From positions 1 through 62,608 of the forward strand of contig JNEU01000923.1 in the NCBI GenBank assembly GCA_000697475.1: a DNA stretch of 62,608 nucleotides. The letters are read 5' to 3'. Shown here piece after piece: positions 12,501 to 24,600 of this stretch; position 1 is the first letter of the stretch, and every line of letters begins with the position of its first letter. The notes below the pieces were generated by a model. That model had not been told where the DNA came from. It worked only from the letters and a program-made list of their open reading frames with translations, and ran no database searches. The position numbers were made by a program, and so were the translations under genes. This DNA is from Lichtheimia corymbifera B2541. Taxonomy: Eukaryota > Mucoromycota > Mucoromycetes > Mucorales > Lichtheimiaceae.

Positions 12501-15163
12501 TATGCTTCACAAGAAAAAGGAACGAGTACCTATGAATCGCCACGACCCATTATGGAAGAGGATGACCAGATTTCAGCACGTGTGATCCATCACACTCGGC
12601 ATACCAAGAAAAGCATCTTTATTTATGATGTGGCTCAAGATCCACGTTTTGCTATTGGTCCTTGGTTTGATCGTGTTGGTCCTTCCTCCATTATTTGTAT
12701 GCCCATTGTTCATAAGGGGGATCTTATGGGTTGTTTGTTCATGGAGGGCCCTGTGGGTATTTTCACTCAACGGCATATCTCCGTTCTTGCGCTCCTGTGT
12801 CAACAAATGGGTATCTCGATTTCCAATGCAAATCTCTTCAAATCCCTCCAACAAGTTTCCACGGCGTATGCAAAGTACGTATGATGCATGATGTATGATG
12901 TCTGCACAAAAATTGACTTTTGCCGCTTAGGATGATCGAAGCGCAAAAGCAGTCATTGAAGGAAATCCGTCGTAGCAAGGAAGCAGCTGACAAGGCAACT
13001 CGTCTCCGTGAAATGTTTTTGGCAAACATGAGCCATGAGATACGAACACCGTTTGCCAGTTTTTATGGCATGATTACATTGCTTTCAGAGACAAGGTAAG
13101 TGCTGTTGTAGATATGGTGATTGGCAAGAGAGCTAATTATTATCATTTCAGACTGGATGAACAGCAATACGACATGGTGATGGTGGCAAAGGAATCGTGC
13201 GAGATATTGCTACGATTGATCGACGATCTGCTCAACTTCTCCAAGCTGCAAGCTGGCAAAGTGACCTTGGAACTGGCTCCTATGGTGGTGGAAGACGTTA
13301 TTGCTGATGTGATTGAAATGCTTACCGGGATGGCTATGCAAAAGAGGCTGAACTTGACCCATATTATCGCCCATGACGTCCCTTCAGTGATTATTTCAGA
13401 TTCCAATCGATTACGACAGTGAGTTCTATTTCTTTGATATATGTGCGTGTGTACCTTACTCACACCTTATTCTTGTGATTTGAAGGATCCTTATCAATCT
13501 TCTCGGCAACGCAATCAAAGTAAGTACATAGAAGCTGATATTCCAGCGCAATGAAATAACCACGATCCTACCCTGTAGTTTACACACGAAGGCGAAGTCG
13601 TGATCCGTTGCTCGGTAGAGAACGCTATCGACAACAGTGATGACAAGTTGACATTGCGTTTCGAAGTCATTGACACGGGTATCGGTATCACCAACGAACA
13701 ACAAAAAGCATTATTTGTGCCATTCTCGCAGGTGGATGGTAGCACAACGCGGAAATACGGTGGCACTGGATTAGGATTGTCGATTTGTCTTCAGCTGGTT
13801 GATTTGATGTCTGGCAAGATTGAGCTGGATAGTGTGCCTGACCAAGGATCAAACTTTCATTTTACCATTCCCACGTCAATGAACCCTGAAACATCAAGAG
13901 CGCATGATGCAACACTTTCCAATCTGACAAAGGAGCTGAGGAACAAACGAGTGCTAGTGACGAGTAGGCACAAATCTACGAGTGATATGATCCGGGCTAT
14001 GCTACGTGATGTCGATGTCGACTGCGTCAACAATCTGGAGGATTTACGGGCTCTTGATCCAACCCATTATTCGATCATCATTGTTGGTGTATTCTTTGTA
14101 CAAGTGCCTGACTTTGAACTGTGGATGAATATGCATGATGAATTCTTCAAGCATGTTGAATGCGTGATGGTGGTACACTATCCAAGCGGAATATGGACCC
14201 GGTTAGGGAGCAACACTACATTTGATCGATCCAATATGCTGGTGCCTCCAATGGCATCCACCTTTGCTACCGACAATCCCAGACAACTACAACAATCACT
14301 CGATAAGGATAAAGAACTTATGGAAGCAACAGCAACTACATCGACCATTGTCACCAATCACCTCAACCAACCAGAGCTACGTCGTAACACAGTATCTCGG
14401 ATCTCCTTACCATTTCGTCGACAACGGCTATTACAGAACCTTGTTGATACTCTACAGCAGTGCGGCAATCGAGAAGCGGCTTCACTTGCAACACACGAAG
14501 AAACGCCATCATCATCATCATCATCTCTTCAAGTCAAACAACCCCTCAAACCTAGCAGCACTCGTCCAGGACTCCCGCTTCGAAAAACAACATCAGGCAA
14601 CCTTCCACCGATATCTGAAGAGCAACGTGAGATCTTTAGTACCAAGCATATTCTTATAGCGGAAGGTACTACTACATGTCGATGTTGTATGCTGCATGAT
14701 AGAGGAGAGCTGACAATCATCATTCTCTTATATAGATAACGCCGTAGCTCAAAAGCTATTATACAAGCAGCTGACGCGACTTTCTCTTAATGTGGAGTGT
14801 GCCAATAATGGTATGGAAGCCATTGAGGCATGGAAACAGCACCCACCGGCTTATTTCACATTGGCGTTCTTTGATCATCACATGCCCAAGGTAAGCAAAA
14901 GGACATGCTATTATACAATGATTGACCCACTTATTCACTGCTTATAGTGCGATGGTGTGCAAGCGACCAAAATTATACGAGATATGGAATCCTCAGCAGA
15001 CCCTCCTATTCCACGTCTTCCAATCATTGCAGTAACGGCTGATATCCAAGATTCCGCTCGTCAAACATGTATGAAAGCCGGCATGGATGCGTATATGACC
15101 AAGCCTGTGAATCAGCAAAAGCTCCTGGATACACTTTTGTATTACTGTAAAAACTCGCGGTAA
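6574..15163 (+). CDS. Hybrid histidine kinase with N-terminal kinase-like domain and ATPase module
   Basis: Two-component sensor of about 2445 aa in 20 exons: 6574..6728, 6798..6913, 6976..7679, 7777..7875, 7944..8319, 8414..8462, 8527..8878, 8957..8981, 9050..10099, 10156..10741, 10798..10963, 11026..11967, 12026..12286, 12342..12874, 12931..13095, 13152..13418, 13486..13519, 13579..14665, 14736..14890, 14948..15163. Order: Ser/Thr-kinase-like domain (1-360) whose catalytic loop reads HGEIRP (near 190) and whose DFG reads NFG, so probably a pseudokinase; predicted ATPase with Walker A GPGGIGKST (near 480) and Walker B FFDDLHLAD (near 620); long helical region (about 975-1600); GAF (about 1630-1800); H-box FLANMSHEIRTP with His near 1840; HATPase (DTGIGI, GGTGLGL); receiver with Asp near 2369 (FFDHHMP). 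This is the fungal Mak/Phk-type layout (group X, from memory), linked to stress phosphorelays. Introns 1, 3 and 4 need GC-AG splicing. No transmembrane helix was noticed. Confidence 0.9.
7084..7108 (+). repeat. ACA trinucleotide run in coding sequence
   Basis: An in-frame ACA run encodes about ten consecutive threonines inside the kinase-like domain of the hybrid histidine kinase. A second Thr-rich patch follows around 7140-7160. These are low-complexity inserts and probably length-variable. Confidence 0.85.
9824..9853 (+). repeat. GGT trinucleotide run in coding sequence
   Basis: A run of GGT codons gives a poly-glycine linker in the hybrid histidine kinase. It sits in a Ser/Thr/Gly-rich insert of about 130 residues (roughly 9600-9930) within the ATPase module. 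It is probably a disordered loop. Confidence 0.85.
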
Positions 15164-15230
15164 AAGAAAGAACTGCGCCTTACATCCTCTCCCATACCAC
15201 ACCACCCGTTTAGACTGTAAAACAAGTTGA

Positions 15231-15238
15231 TCAATAAA
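15231..15238 (+). terminator. Polyadenylation-like signal for the hybrid kinase gene
   Basis: The motif AATAAA occurs about 70 nt after the stop codon of the hybrid histidine kinase gene. It lies in the 100-bp gap before the convergent small membrane-protein gene ends. Function is inferred from motif and position. Confidence 0.45.
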
Positions 15239-15263
15239 AGCTAATACAATACCATCCATTCAT

Positions 15264-15833
15264 TCATCCGCTGGCGTTTTTATTAGCAATGACCACCGAC
15301 GAATATATGATAGAAGTTAATGAAGCAACCAATGCCATGACAAGGCATGCGTTACCCCAAAATGCCTCATATCGATGCTGACTACCGATACAACAACATG
15401 CCCCCACAATCCACAAAGGTGGACAGAGCCTAATAAAGTGGTCATTGTTCATCAGCTGATCATTGTCTGTATGCGTGTATGAAGAAGGGTATTGACATAC
15501 CAGCCAAAAATGAAAAACAAGGCAGCAACAGGGAATTGTCGTTCAATGTCCATGGATGATAACAATGGTGCGACCTCCTCTTGTTCAATTACAATTGTAC
15601 GATAATGCGAATGTGGCGTTGATGATCGGTTATCACCTCTCATCGGTGTATCTCCTGATGATGCTGACGCTGTTATGCGTTGAACCAGATAAGCCAAAGT
15701 TTGCATATGTATAGAAACGGCGGGTTATCATACCAGCAACTTCAGCATAGGATGGTGGAGGGTGATCATTGTCATTGGTATTGTGAGGGTGCTGCTTCTT
15801 TGGAGGCTGTTGTTGATCTGGGCTGTTTTCCAT
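15264..15833 (-). CDS. Small two-helix membrane protein with a PPPSY motif
   Basis: Not recognised as a named family. Exons complement(15264..15429, 15501..15669, 15734..15833), GT-AG, give 144 aa. The N-terminal half is hydrophilic and Gln/Pro/His-rich, with PPPSYAEVA near residue 25, which resembles a PY motif for WW-domain (NEDD4-type) ligases. The second half has two hydrophobic segments: FPVAALFFIFGW, continuing into a Cys-rich LCPPLWIVGACCCIG, and NACLVMALVASLTSIIY. Fungal membrane proteins of this layout (PxY head, short loop, two helices) are often trafficking substrates, but that role is inferred. The gene converges on the hybrid kinase with only 100 bp between the stop codons. Confidence 0.75.
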
Positions 15834-16101
15834 GTGCGTGAGAAAAGAGGAGAAAAAGATTCGGGGTTGTGTGGTGGTGGTGGTGTTGATCCCACATTGT
15901 TGCATAAGACAGCGGTCATTTGAGTGAAACAGTAAACAAAAAAAAAGGACGATCCAAAAAAGCACCTTCTTTATAATTATGTTTGTGATAAAATGAGCAA
16001 TATGGATGACGTGATCAGACAAACAAGAATACAGCATTAAGAACAAATATAGGAGGATTGCGGGGTGGGTGGGCTATGGGGATATCTAGTGTTGTTGTCA
16101 C

Positions 16102-17353
16102 TTATAAGAGACCTCCCTCTCGCAAATTGTTTTGGATAATGATATCGTTGACAGCCGCCATGACAAAACGTATTTGCTGTGTATCCGTGGCACATGTAAA
16201 ATGAGTATAGATTTGCTTGGAATCTGATTGATTGAGCGACACGAAGCGGTTGAGAATATAATCGCCTGCTGCTTCATAGGTCTCGGGACCATTAAAGTCG
16301 GGGAATGTCTCGGAGAGTGCTCGCTTTGGTAACTTTTCCTTGAAGATATCAATCTTATTCAAGAACAGAATGATGGATGTCTTGACAAACCAGCGTGAAT
16401 TACAAATCGAATCAAACAACGTCAATGCTTCTTGCATACGATTCTACATGGAGGAGTGAGACACAGGCTCATTGCATTATCATCATCATCATCATCAACA
16501 TACCACAGTCTCATCCTCAATAAGAACTTGATCATATTCAGAAATAGCAACGAGAAAAATAATAGCCGTAACATTTTCAAAGCAATGAATCCATTTCTTA
16601 CGCTCGGATCGTTGTCCTCCCACATCAAACATGCGATATGTCAAATCGCCAATGTTGAAAGTGGTTTCTGTAATACCGGTCGTTTTGACACGTGAGCGTA
16701 GCACGTCTTGGTCGGTGGGGACATAGTTGACATCACCGATGCGATCGATCGAATCAAAATAGCTGCATTCAATAATAAGCAATCATTAGCGATTCATGGT
16801 ATAGCAGGTAGAGGTGGATGTTGGGATATACTTGCTATTTTGCAGAATCATTGAGCTGATATTCACGGCTTCTCTCATAAGTGCTTTGTACATTGGGATC
16901 TTTCCACAGTGTCTTTACAGCCTGGGTCACCTCCATGGGCAGTGAATCACGCTCGATTTGAGAAGGTAGATCCATAACGATCGTGGCATGATGGCGATTT
17001 GATGATTGAGCAAGGGCCAAGCCCATGTTGTCCATGGCATCAAGGATCACTCTCATTGATTGCACAGTGTTGGAAAAGATGATTTCCTTGAACGCCTCCC
17101 GCTCATCATGAGAGTATCCACCATCGTGGATCAATTTCATTTGTTTGAGGATGGTGGATTTGCCAGATTCACCAGCACCTGCATTTTTGAATGATGAGCC
17201 ATTGTATCATCCTCTTCAAGGTATATATGTATTACCAAGCAGGAGCAGCTTGACTTCGTTTTGCATGGTAAGCTTATCTCGTTTGAGCTGGTTCTCGATT
17301 TCTTCGTTACGTGCCTTGCCATCGGATACTTCGTTGGATTGACAGCAGCCCAT
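16102..17353 (-). CDS. Heterotrimeric G-protein alpha subunit
   Basis: GTP-binding signal transducer of 353 aa, the typical family length. Exons complement(16102..16443, 16504..16762, 16836..17178, 17236..17353). G1 is GAGESGKST, split by intron 1. The switch I region [14 protein letters not shown] carries the catalytic Arg, switch II is [12 protein letters not shown] with the catalytic Gln, and G4 is FLNKIDIF followed by TCATDT. The N-terminus MGCCQS fits N-myristoylation at Gly2 and palmitoylation at Cys3/Cys4, so membrane attachment is expected. The C-terminus ends LREGGLL, so there is no Cys at position -4 and pertussis-toxin ADP-ribosylation is not expected. Intron 2 only works with a GC donor (TA|GCAAGT): the normal reading hits a stop just after NDSAK, and the GC donor restores the conserved AKYYFD. 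Confidence 0.96.
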
Positions 17354-18968
17354 GTTGGTGATAATGTGATTTGTATTTTTTACTGTGTAGAAAGAAAAGG
17401 GAAAAGAAGATTGGTTAATATGGGATGTGCATTCTCATAGCTTGGCTTCCTCGATTATCCTTGCTCGCCAACCTAATCACCACCTCCTCCTACACGCCAT
17501 CACATATATACAACACCCCTATGTTCTTTTACCCCTGTTCTTCTCGTTCTCACTCTTGTCACGCAAAGCATAAATCACACGTACGCACACGCATGTATAT
17601 GCCCTATCGATTATTCTCCTTTTTTCTTCTATAAACCAACTCCCCGTGATATGAACGCCAAAGCATACATGCCAGGAACACTAATGTGGCCCATATACTT
17701 GGTTCCGAAAAGGAATGGATTGCTTACATACAAGGAATGGATATTATATGATCTTGTTGAACCACAAGTATGGATGATGATACCGACTGCGATAGACGAA
17801 AAGAAAGAAAAAAAAAGAGCAATAGGACAAAAGGATCGACGACAAGAAAGAAAAGGAATGGGTATTAGTGTTACATACATAGTCCAGGTTACCAAAAAAG
17901 CAGTGACATGTAGAGTGGAAAGAGCAAAAGAGGGGCTAAGCATAGAAAAGGGGCTGAAAAAACGGCACAAGGAGACCGGTTGATTGATGCGATACATAAT
18001 AAAAAGATGTCGGTGCGTTTGATACATTTGCATATTGCCTCGTTTGAACACAAGCGCTTAAACAAATTATACAATGAAATGACAAATGTTGCATTTGCGT
18101 TGTAATCATTCTTGTATTGATTTACTTATTCGAGTCATCCTTCTGTTCTACACTATGGGTATGTATGTTATTATGCTCACGATAGATATATAGAAATGTG
18201 GGTGTGTGAGTGTGTGTACATGCCATGTGCTGACGTGGAGGAAGGAGGAGGGAAGGAATCATTTGAACAGGTTGCAAGATGCAAGGTAGGTTGTTTTATT
18301 GTTGACACGTTGGTGTCACCTCAACATGCCAAATCGGTATTCTCTTCTCCTTTGATGGCTGTTTGTGCACACGCGTCTCTTTGTTCTCGGATGTTTACGT
18401 CCATTTTTGGCGTGGCTCTTTATATATTATTGAGAAAAAGTGGATTGTCATGTTCATTGTATGCAATTGCTGTCCTGTGAATCATTCCCCTTGCAGCAAC
18501 ATGCACCGTATTGGCTCATATCTTTGAAGAAAGATATACAAGCATGATATGTGCCACGACGTACCATCGTCTCGTCTCCTCACTTTGTGCACGTTCAATG
18601 ATGCACAGGTCATCAGATTCCACGCCTTGTTTACGTTAACATAGTGCTCCATAAAAGTGATTTTTGGGATAATTGAATCAAAAGTGGCAAAGCCCATTTT
18701 ATTCAATGCAACTCACTTTACTCGATCGAGCTTAACAACCAACAACTGAGAAAGCGACCATGATGACGACGATATAAATGGGGTTACCGCTACATATACC
18801 GAGTCCTCGCTCGCTTTGTGCGCGCGCGTGAGTGCGTGTGATTTATGGTGTTGCTCATTTGTCTAATCTCAGAAGACCCTAATATGATATGGATATTGTA
18901 GCATCGACAAAGTTTGCAGTGTAATGACCAGTAAGCACACATTGGTCAACTTTTCCTGTAAAGGCAAG

Positions 18969-19088
18969 GTGAATGCATCACTGCAATGACACTCTGCTGC
19001 CTGCTACTATGTATGTACTGCTGAGTGATGCATGCATTGCATGTGATAAAAAGTCACTGCTGCTATTGCTACTGCGATATGCATTCAC
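18969..19088. repeat. Nested inverted repeats (possible structured element)
   Basis: GTGAATGCAT (18969-18978) pairs perfectly with ATGCATTCAC (19079-19088). Inside it, GCATCACT (18975-18982) pairs with AGTGATGC (19024-19031). The two pairings share bases and would be alternatives. The DNA between is rich in CTGCTG-like steps. Function unknown. Confidence 0.5.
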
Positions 19089-20058
19089 TTATAGTAGATG
19101 GAGCGCAGTAAGCGGATGAAAAGGCCTTGTCGGTGCTTTTTGTTCAGGGGGACCTTGACTGAAAGGCGATGGTGATGATGAGAGAAATAGGGGCAAGTAG
19201 GAGAAACAGACGTCAAATCCATTACGCAGCAGCACGATGATACCGCCGGTGATAAGCGGTATAATCCTCCAAGTGGGCAGTGCTTGTTGTCATGGTATGA
19301 TGTTGTGAGTGTATGCGATGTGATCCAATTATATGTATGTATTCACCTTATAGCAATCATCCACATGATGGGCAAAAAACTGTCAGACCATCCATTTCAA
19401 CAGCAGCGCTGCGTGATGTTATGCACACAAAAGGACGGATGTTGTAATAACGATTCGAGCGTGCTATGTTTGTTATACAAGAATAATGCGATCTTTGGTC
19501 TTAAAACTCCTCTCATTGTGTTGATGGCGTCTGGACCATCTCTTTCTGTAATGCGGTTGCTTAATGCAGGTGGTGTGGAAGCGAAAAGCGTGCATCACTT
19601 ATCGGAAATGCTGGCCATTTAATGTCATGTGCCGCGGACCCACCCATAAAGGGCAGTCATTTAGGCTACACTCATAAACGAGCCTATTTCTTTCATATAG
19701 GAATCGGTGGTACATGGCATCGTGTTACACAATACACCATGCCGCTTAATACCCTTTTGCAACAGCTTGATGAGAAATAGCGTGGTGTTGTGCTTAACCC
19801 TATGTCATGAAAAAGTAAATCGAAACATAAGATTGTCTTGGAAAGCGGTTGTGTCAAAGAAATGGCATGACGACATGTTTAGCCTTAAGGGGATTTCAGC
19901 TGTGTCGGAGGGCAAGCGCTTTCACTGCAGCAGTCAAGGAGCTTGGGTTAGATTGGGGGTGCAGAAAATGAGGGGGGAGGGGATAACATCGCTCTGCTCA
20001 ACCACTCCACGTTCCGCGCTGACCATGACATCATGGGTCACAAATAAATTTGATTTCG

Positions 20059-20068
20059 TATATAAAAG
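20059..20068 (+). promoter_or_regulatory. TATA box of the small 102-aa gene
   Basis: TATATAAAAG lies about 95 nt before the ATG of the small protein gene. It is followed by a pyrimidine-rich stretch and a CA run (20112-20130), as expected for a core promoter and 5' UTR. Confidence 0.6.
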
Positions 20069-20153
20069 GACAGGGCTTGGCCTACACAGACTTTTTTACA
20101 TACCACACATTCACACACACACACACACACATTTATTTTATAACTTGCAAGAA

Positions 20154-20462
20154 ATGGCATACTATTACGCAAAGGCACACATGCAACAAGCCAAGAACAC
20201 TGCAGCAAGTGCAAACAATCATATTCGACGTCAATCACCTTCAGCTTCCCCATCGATGGGCGCTCACCGCACTGCTATGACCCGGGAAAATCTACTTGCC
20301 ATGGCAAGAAACGAATATGCACGTCAACTATGCAAGTTCACTGAAGCACAGCTAAAGCAAAGAGTGCCATCTTGCTATACCAACAGCTCCCTTCGAGCCC
20401 ATATGCCGCCATCATTACTCGTTTCCGATAAGCCTTGTTCGCCCTCCTCCACTGTTTCATAA
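20154..20462 (+). CDS. Small basic hypothetical protein (102 aa)
   Basis: Intronless frame of 102 aa starting MAYYYAKAHMQQAKN. Family not recognised. It is rich in Ala, Ser, Arg and Gln. A predicted helical middle reads TRENLLAMARNEYARQLCKF, and the C-terminus is Ser/Pro-rich. No signal peptide or membrane helix is evident. Support comes from a good TATA box about 95 nt upstream, an AT-rich 5' leader and an ATG preceded by AAGAA. The same DNA also has a long antisense frame, so coding status is not certain. Isolated single-exon genes of this size in intron-dense fungi are often induced, abundant small proteins, but that is speculation. Confidence 0.5.
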   Translation: MAYYYAKAHMQQAKNTAASANNHIRRQSPSASPSMGAHRTAMTRENLLAMARNEYARQLCKFTEAQLKQRVPSCYTNSSLRAHMPPSLLVSDKPCSPSSTVS

Positions 20463-21651
20463 TGTTTTTGCCAATTTCCAACTCGCAGTCGAATGCATAC
20501 TCAACGTCGTCATTAGCCATCATCATTTTCATCATGTCATTTACATTTTTGATCCTCCAAACATTCACACAGACATTTTCAATCCGCATTCTCCAATCCC
20601 TGCATGTTTCCATTAGACATCGTTTGTCGTTTGTAAGATATCCCACTTTTCTTTCTTTCTCTGTCTCTAGAGCACCCAATTGAAAAACGTATATATATAA
20701 AATCATTATTCATTTCAAAAGGAAAACCATTGCTTCGACTGAAACGAAGAAAATGTTCCCACCGTTTGACCTTGGATACGGCATGGGTGTTTGTTGTACT
20801 ATGCAGTCATTGGCGAACGCACAGAGAAAAAGCACAGATCAACACAAATTAAACTGAAACCGGCAGAAGAAACCGAATGCAGTTGACTAGAACCAAAAAA
20901 GTAAAAGTATGTTTCGGATCAGAATTCACCAGTGGTCAAGTTAACCTAGCCGTTGTGGGATGCAGCTTTTTTTTACGCCCAATTGATGAGGGAGGTCTTG
21001 TGGTTTACTGGTACAACCAATTGCTATCCACCAGACGATTGATAGGATGTGAAACCAAGTGATGACGAGCTGTCAGAATGTCATCTCCGCGTGATGTTGG
21101 CTGATGTTGTTGCCTATCATTGAGTCCATGTGGTCAATCAATATAACCCAATCCACTACCTTTCCAAATATAAGCAAAAAGACCTAGATGTGCTGATGAA
21201 GGGATCTTTGTTTACATACAGAAATCTAATCGATGACAAAATATGTGTTTATTCGGAACAGCACACCTTAAAATGCTGGGTTTTGGGGTCTATGTACGAA
21301 ATGTTTGTGTAAGCAACTTTATGTCATATGCAATGTGGCACCTCGCATGGATGACATAAGTAGATCACATTTCACACGTGCTAAAAAGAAAGAAAGGCAG
21401 GGAACAAGCGTAATAAGCCTGACATGGTGCACTTTAGCAGCACAGGTGGCTACAATCCCCCAGCCAAGGATACAAGAATCAACTGAGAAGAACGTCACTA
21501 TTACATGCAGGTCATGGAAAAAGTATGTTGTAGTTAGCATGAAATTACTCATACTAGTGTTTAATGCATGGTCCAGCTATCGTTTCTACTCGCATAACAT
21601 TTTACTTTTGTCTACGACTGTGGCAAAAAAAAATGACCAGGGGCTGAGGTG
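20463..21651. other. Intergenic region downstream of XRN1
   Basis: No gene recognised. Short frames on both strands lack motifs. AT content is higher than in the neighbouring coding DNA. Confidence 0.5.
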
Positions 21652-24600
21652 CTAACGACTTTGCTGTTGCTGCTGCTTAGGATTGCGTTTGGGACCGTTG
21701 TGATGTCCATTTGCAGGGTTGCCTTGATGATGATTATTGGGTCCGTTGGGAGCTCGAGGACGATGGCCACCACCATCACGGTGATTGTTGTGATGGTCTT
21801 TGTTGAAATTGCGCCCCTTGTTGGGTGGAGGAGGAGGATGGTGGTCACCGCTTTCAGGATGAACAGCAAAAGATGGGTACGAGAGATTGATCACGCTGGC
21901 ATACGGCAAAGCCAATCCTCGGAAATCAGAGCAACGGCCATCCAAGTTTTTACCACCCATGAATGTAGTATCAAAGACAACATCGACCACCTTTTCTTGC
22001 ACACCAACCACTGTACCACGGGTTGCCAAGGGAACAGCACCAGCATCAAGTGCATACACCACACGATCACCAAGCTTGAAACTTTGTGTATGCAATTTGG
22101 CCTCTGCATCAGCAGGCTTCAACAGGACATTGCGTGGCACGTGACGAATCACCACCTTTTTGAATTGCAGATCCTCGTACTCGTTATTGTATTGGGTAGC
22201 CAACTCTTCCACAAGCTTGACGAATGGCTGAACAAAGAAAAACATACATCAATCACTGTTGTTGACATTGCCATCTTCCTTGATCCCAAATATATTTACC
22301 TCTTCCAATTCCTGAGTGTCCAATGGTGCTCTGGGTAGATCATCCACATTCTTTTCCTTCAACCATTGCTTCATACGTTGCACTTCCTTGGAGCCGCTTT
22401 CAGACCATACCAAATCAGCCACCGTAAGCATACCTAACCGCACAATGGTAAATAACATAATCTCATGGACCCAGCACATCTACTTACCAGAACCCTTCTT
22501 CGAATGCAACAGCTCGATAAACTTGGGGAAGGCTCTCAGGTACTGACAAATCAAATCGATGGCCTTATTCGAGAACTCCCATTGACCATTATTGTTCTTG
22601 CGTGTGTAACCAACCACCTTGAGCTGTCTTGCTTCAAATTTGAGATTCAAGCCGAGATTAATGCGTTGTAACCCCTTGTCCTGAATTGTCAACGATGATG
22701 TAATCTTGGAAAGCACCAATCCATCAATGCCAAGCGTGCTACTGACAACGTAAGAGGGTGTATACTGGATTGTTTCACGCTGTTTCATGGCAACTGCACG
22801 GCCAAAGTTGGGTTCGTTGCGCTGACGATGATCGACAGGTACAATCAATTGCACATCCACTACATCACGCTTGCCATGACCCATCACTGTGGCGAGTGTT
22901 CCATACATGGCGCTACCCAAGAAGAAGACCTTGCTTTGAAGTGGGTATTCTTGAGTCACTGGAGGAGGAGGTTTCTCCATGTATCGAGGATCGGGATGGG
23001 CCACATTTGTCACGATCGTCTGCAAGGGTACGAGATCTTCCTGAGCTGGATTGATGTACTCCTTAACAAGAGCACCATCCTCCGTCTTTTTCATGCCACG
23101 TAAAGTACACACGTGCACACCAATCTCGGTTTTGCCAATTTCCATTCCAAATCGCTTGCTCGACATATACTCGACACGGCCAATACGCTTTCGCCAATCC
23201 TCCTTTTCAGCATCATCCAACACGTGTTCACGGATCTGCTTCTTTCGGCCGCTGATCTTGATATAATACTTGGCACGTAAATCAGATACACCAATAACAA
23301 CGGCTTCCTGAAGATACGGATAATCTACAAATAGCATGTGATAAGTAATCGTTCTTAATTATACGCATAGCCAACTTACGAACAAAGATACGCTTGTACA
23401 AAAGCTTCTTGGCAATCTCCTCGATATTGGCATCCTCATATTGGTTTTCAAGAGTCACAACCATAGTTTCATTCCTATGCATTAAACATATAAGTATTTG
23501 CCATCCAAAATACATTATCCTTATGACATACTTGCTCTCTTGTTGGAAGACATTCACATTGTGGAAACGCAACTCGCCTTTATGAGGGACCGTGTCCAGT
23601 GAAGGGAAACCAGCCAATGCATCCTTGCCAAGTTGGACGCCGTCCAGCAAATGGTTTCTGAAAGAGAGACCACCATCCAATGTTGGAAGATGGAAAACTT
23701 CTTCACGTGACATGCAATGATGGATATCAGGGAAAATGCCAGGCAAAGAGCTTGGGTAAACTGATTCCTTGGTGGCAAGCGATTCATCAAAAACGAACTT
23801 GTAGGAGTCTCCAAACTTGGCACGCTTCTTTTCCTCCTTTGAAAGTCGATGCTCATAGGTCTTCATCGCGTCCAGCAATCGCTTTTCATCAATAAACGGG
23901 ATTTTGACAACGGCTTCCCAATCTTGACGTTTGCCGTTCAAGTCCATTTCAAAGTCACTCGGGTAGAAATCAAGAATAGGTGATGTCGTGCTAGTCATAA
24001 GTTCCTATTATACAGTATTAGTCCCCAGCTTCTCTGGTATCCATGGTGGCTACCAACCTGATATGCACGCGGCAAAAGCTTCTTGCTCAACGTTGGCAAC
24101 ACGCCCATCAGCTGTTCATAGGGACGGAAAGGTTTGCCAAGATCAAATTTGGCATCCTGGAACTTTGTGATATTGACCAAATCCGACATCTTGGGCGCAT
24201 AATGGTAAGGGTAAAACCATCCCCAGGATGCAACACCGCTGTAGTAGTAGCGCAACACCCACTGAATGCCTTCAATGTACGAACGACAGATATCCTCCAT
24301 TTCCTTTTCATTGTCGAAGTCGATGTTCATTTTTTCCTAATCAAATTCAAGTATAAGCTTGATGCTGCTCCAAAGTATACCGCCCATTCCTTCATTCATT
24401 CACTCACTCACCTTATAATATTCACGTTTCCATTCAGCAAAATCAGCATCAAATCGTTCCTTCTCCCGCCTATTCAGCTCTTCCTCCGTCATCATGTCCT
24501 TGACGACTGTAGCATTCTCATATTTCGCTAGAACACGATCACGTGCAGCAAGCGCTTCCTCATCGAGTTCTTCAACACTTGAAACGTCTTCCTCGCCCTC

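Larger units (their letters stand above)
17354..20153. other. Long intergenic stretch
   Basis: No convincing gene in about 2.8 kb. Frames on both strands are short or lack any motif. The part next to 17353 should be the promoter of the G-alpha gene and is CT-rich on the plus strand. Inverted repeats occur at 18969-19088 (listed separately). Confidence 0.45.

Noticed and set aside
18196..18480. 94-codon Cys-rich frame, considered as a secreted peptide
   Set aside because: No clear signal peptide at its start, and the cysteines are not in a recognisable spacing.
19284..19622. 112-codon frame on the plus strand
   Set aside because: Composition and residue pattern look random, with no promoter, motif or splice partner.
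20338..20706. 122-codon frame on the minus strand
   Set aside because: Overlaps the TATA-linked plus-strand gene, is very Met-rich in a low-complexity way, and lacks any promoter signal.
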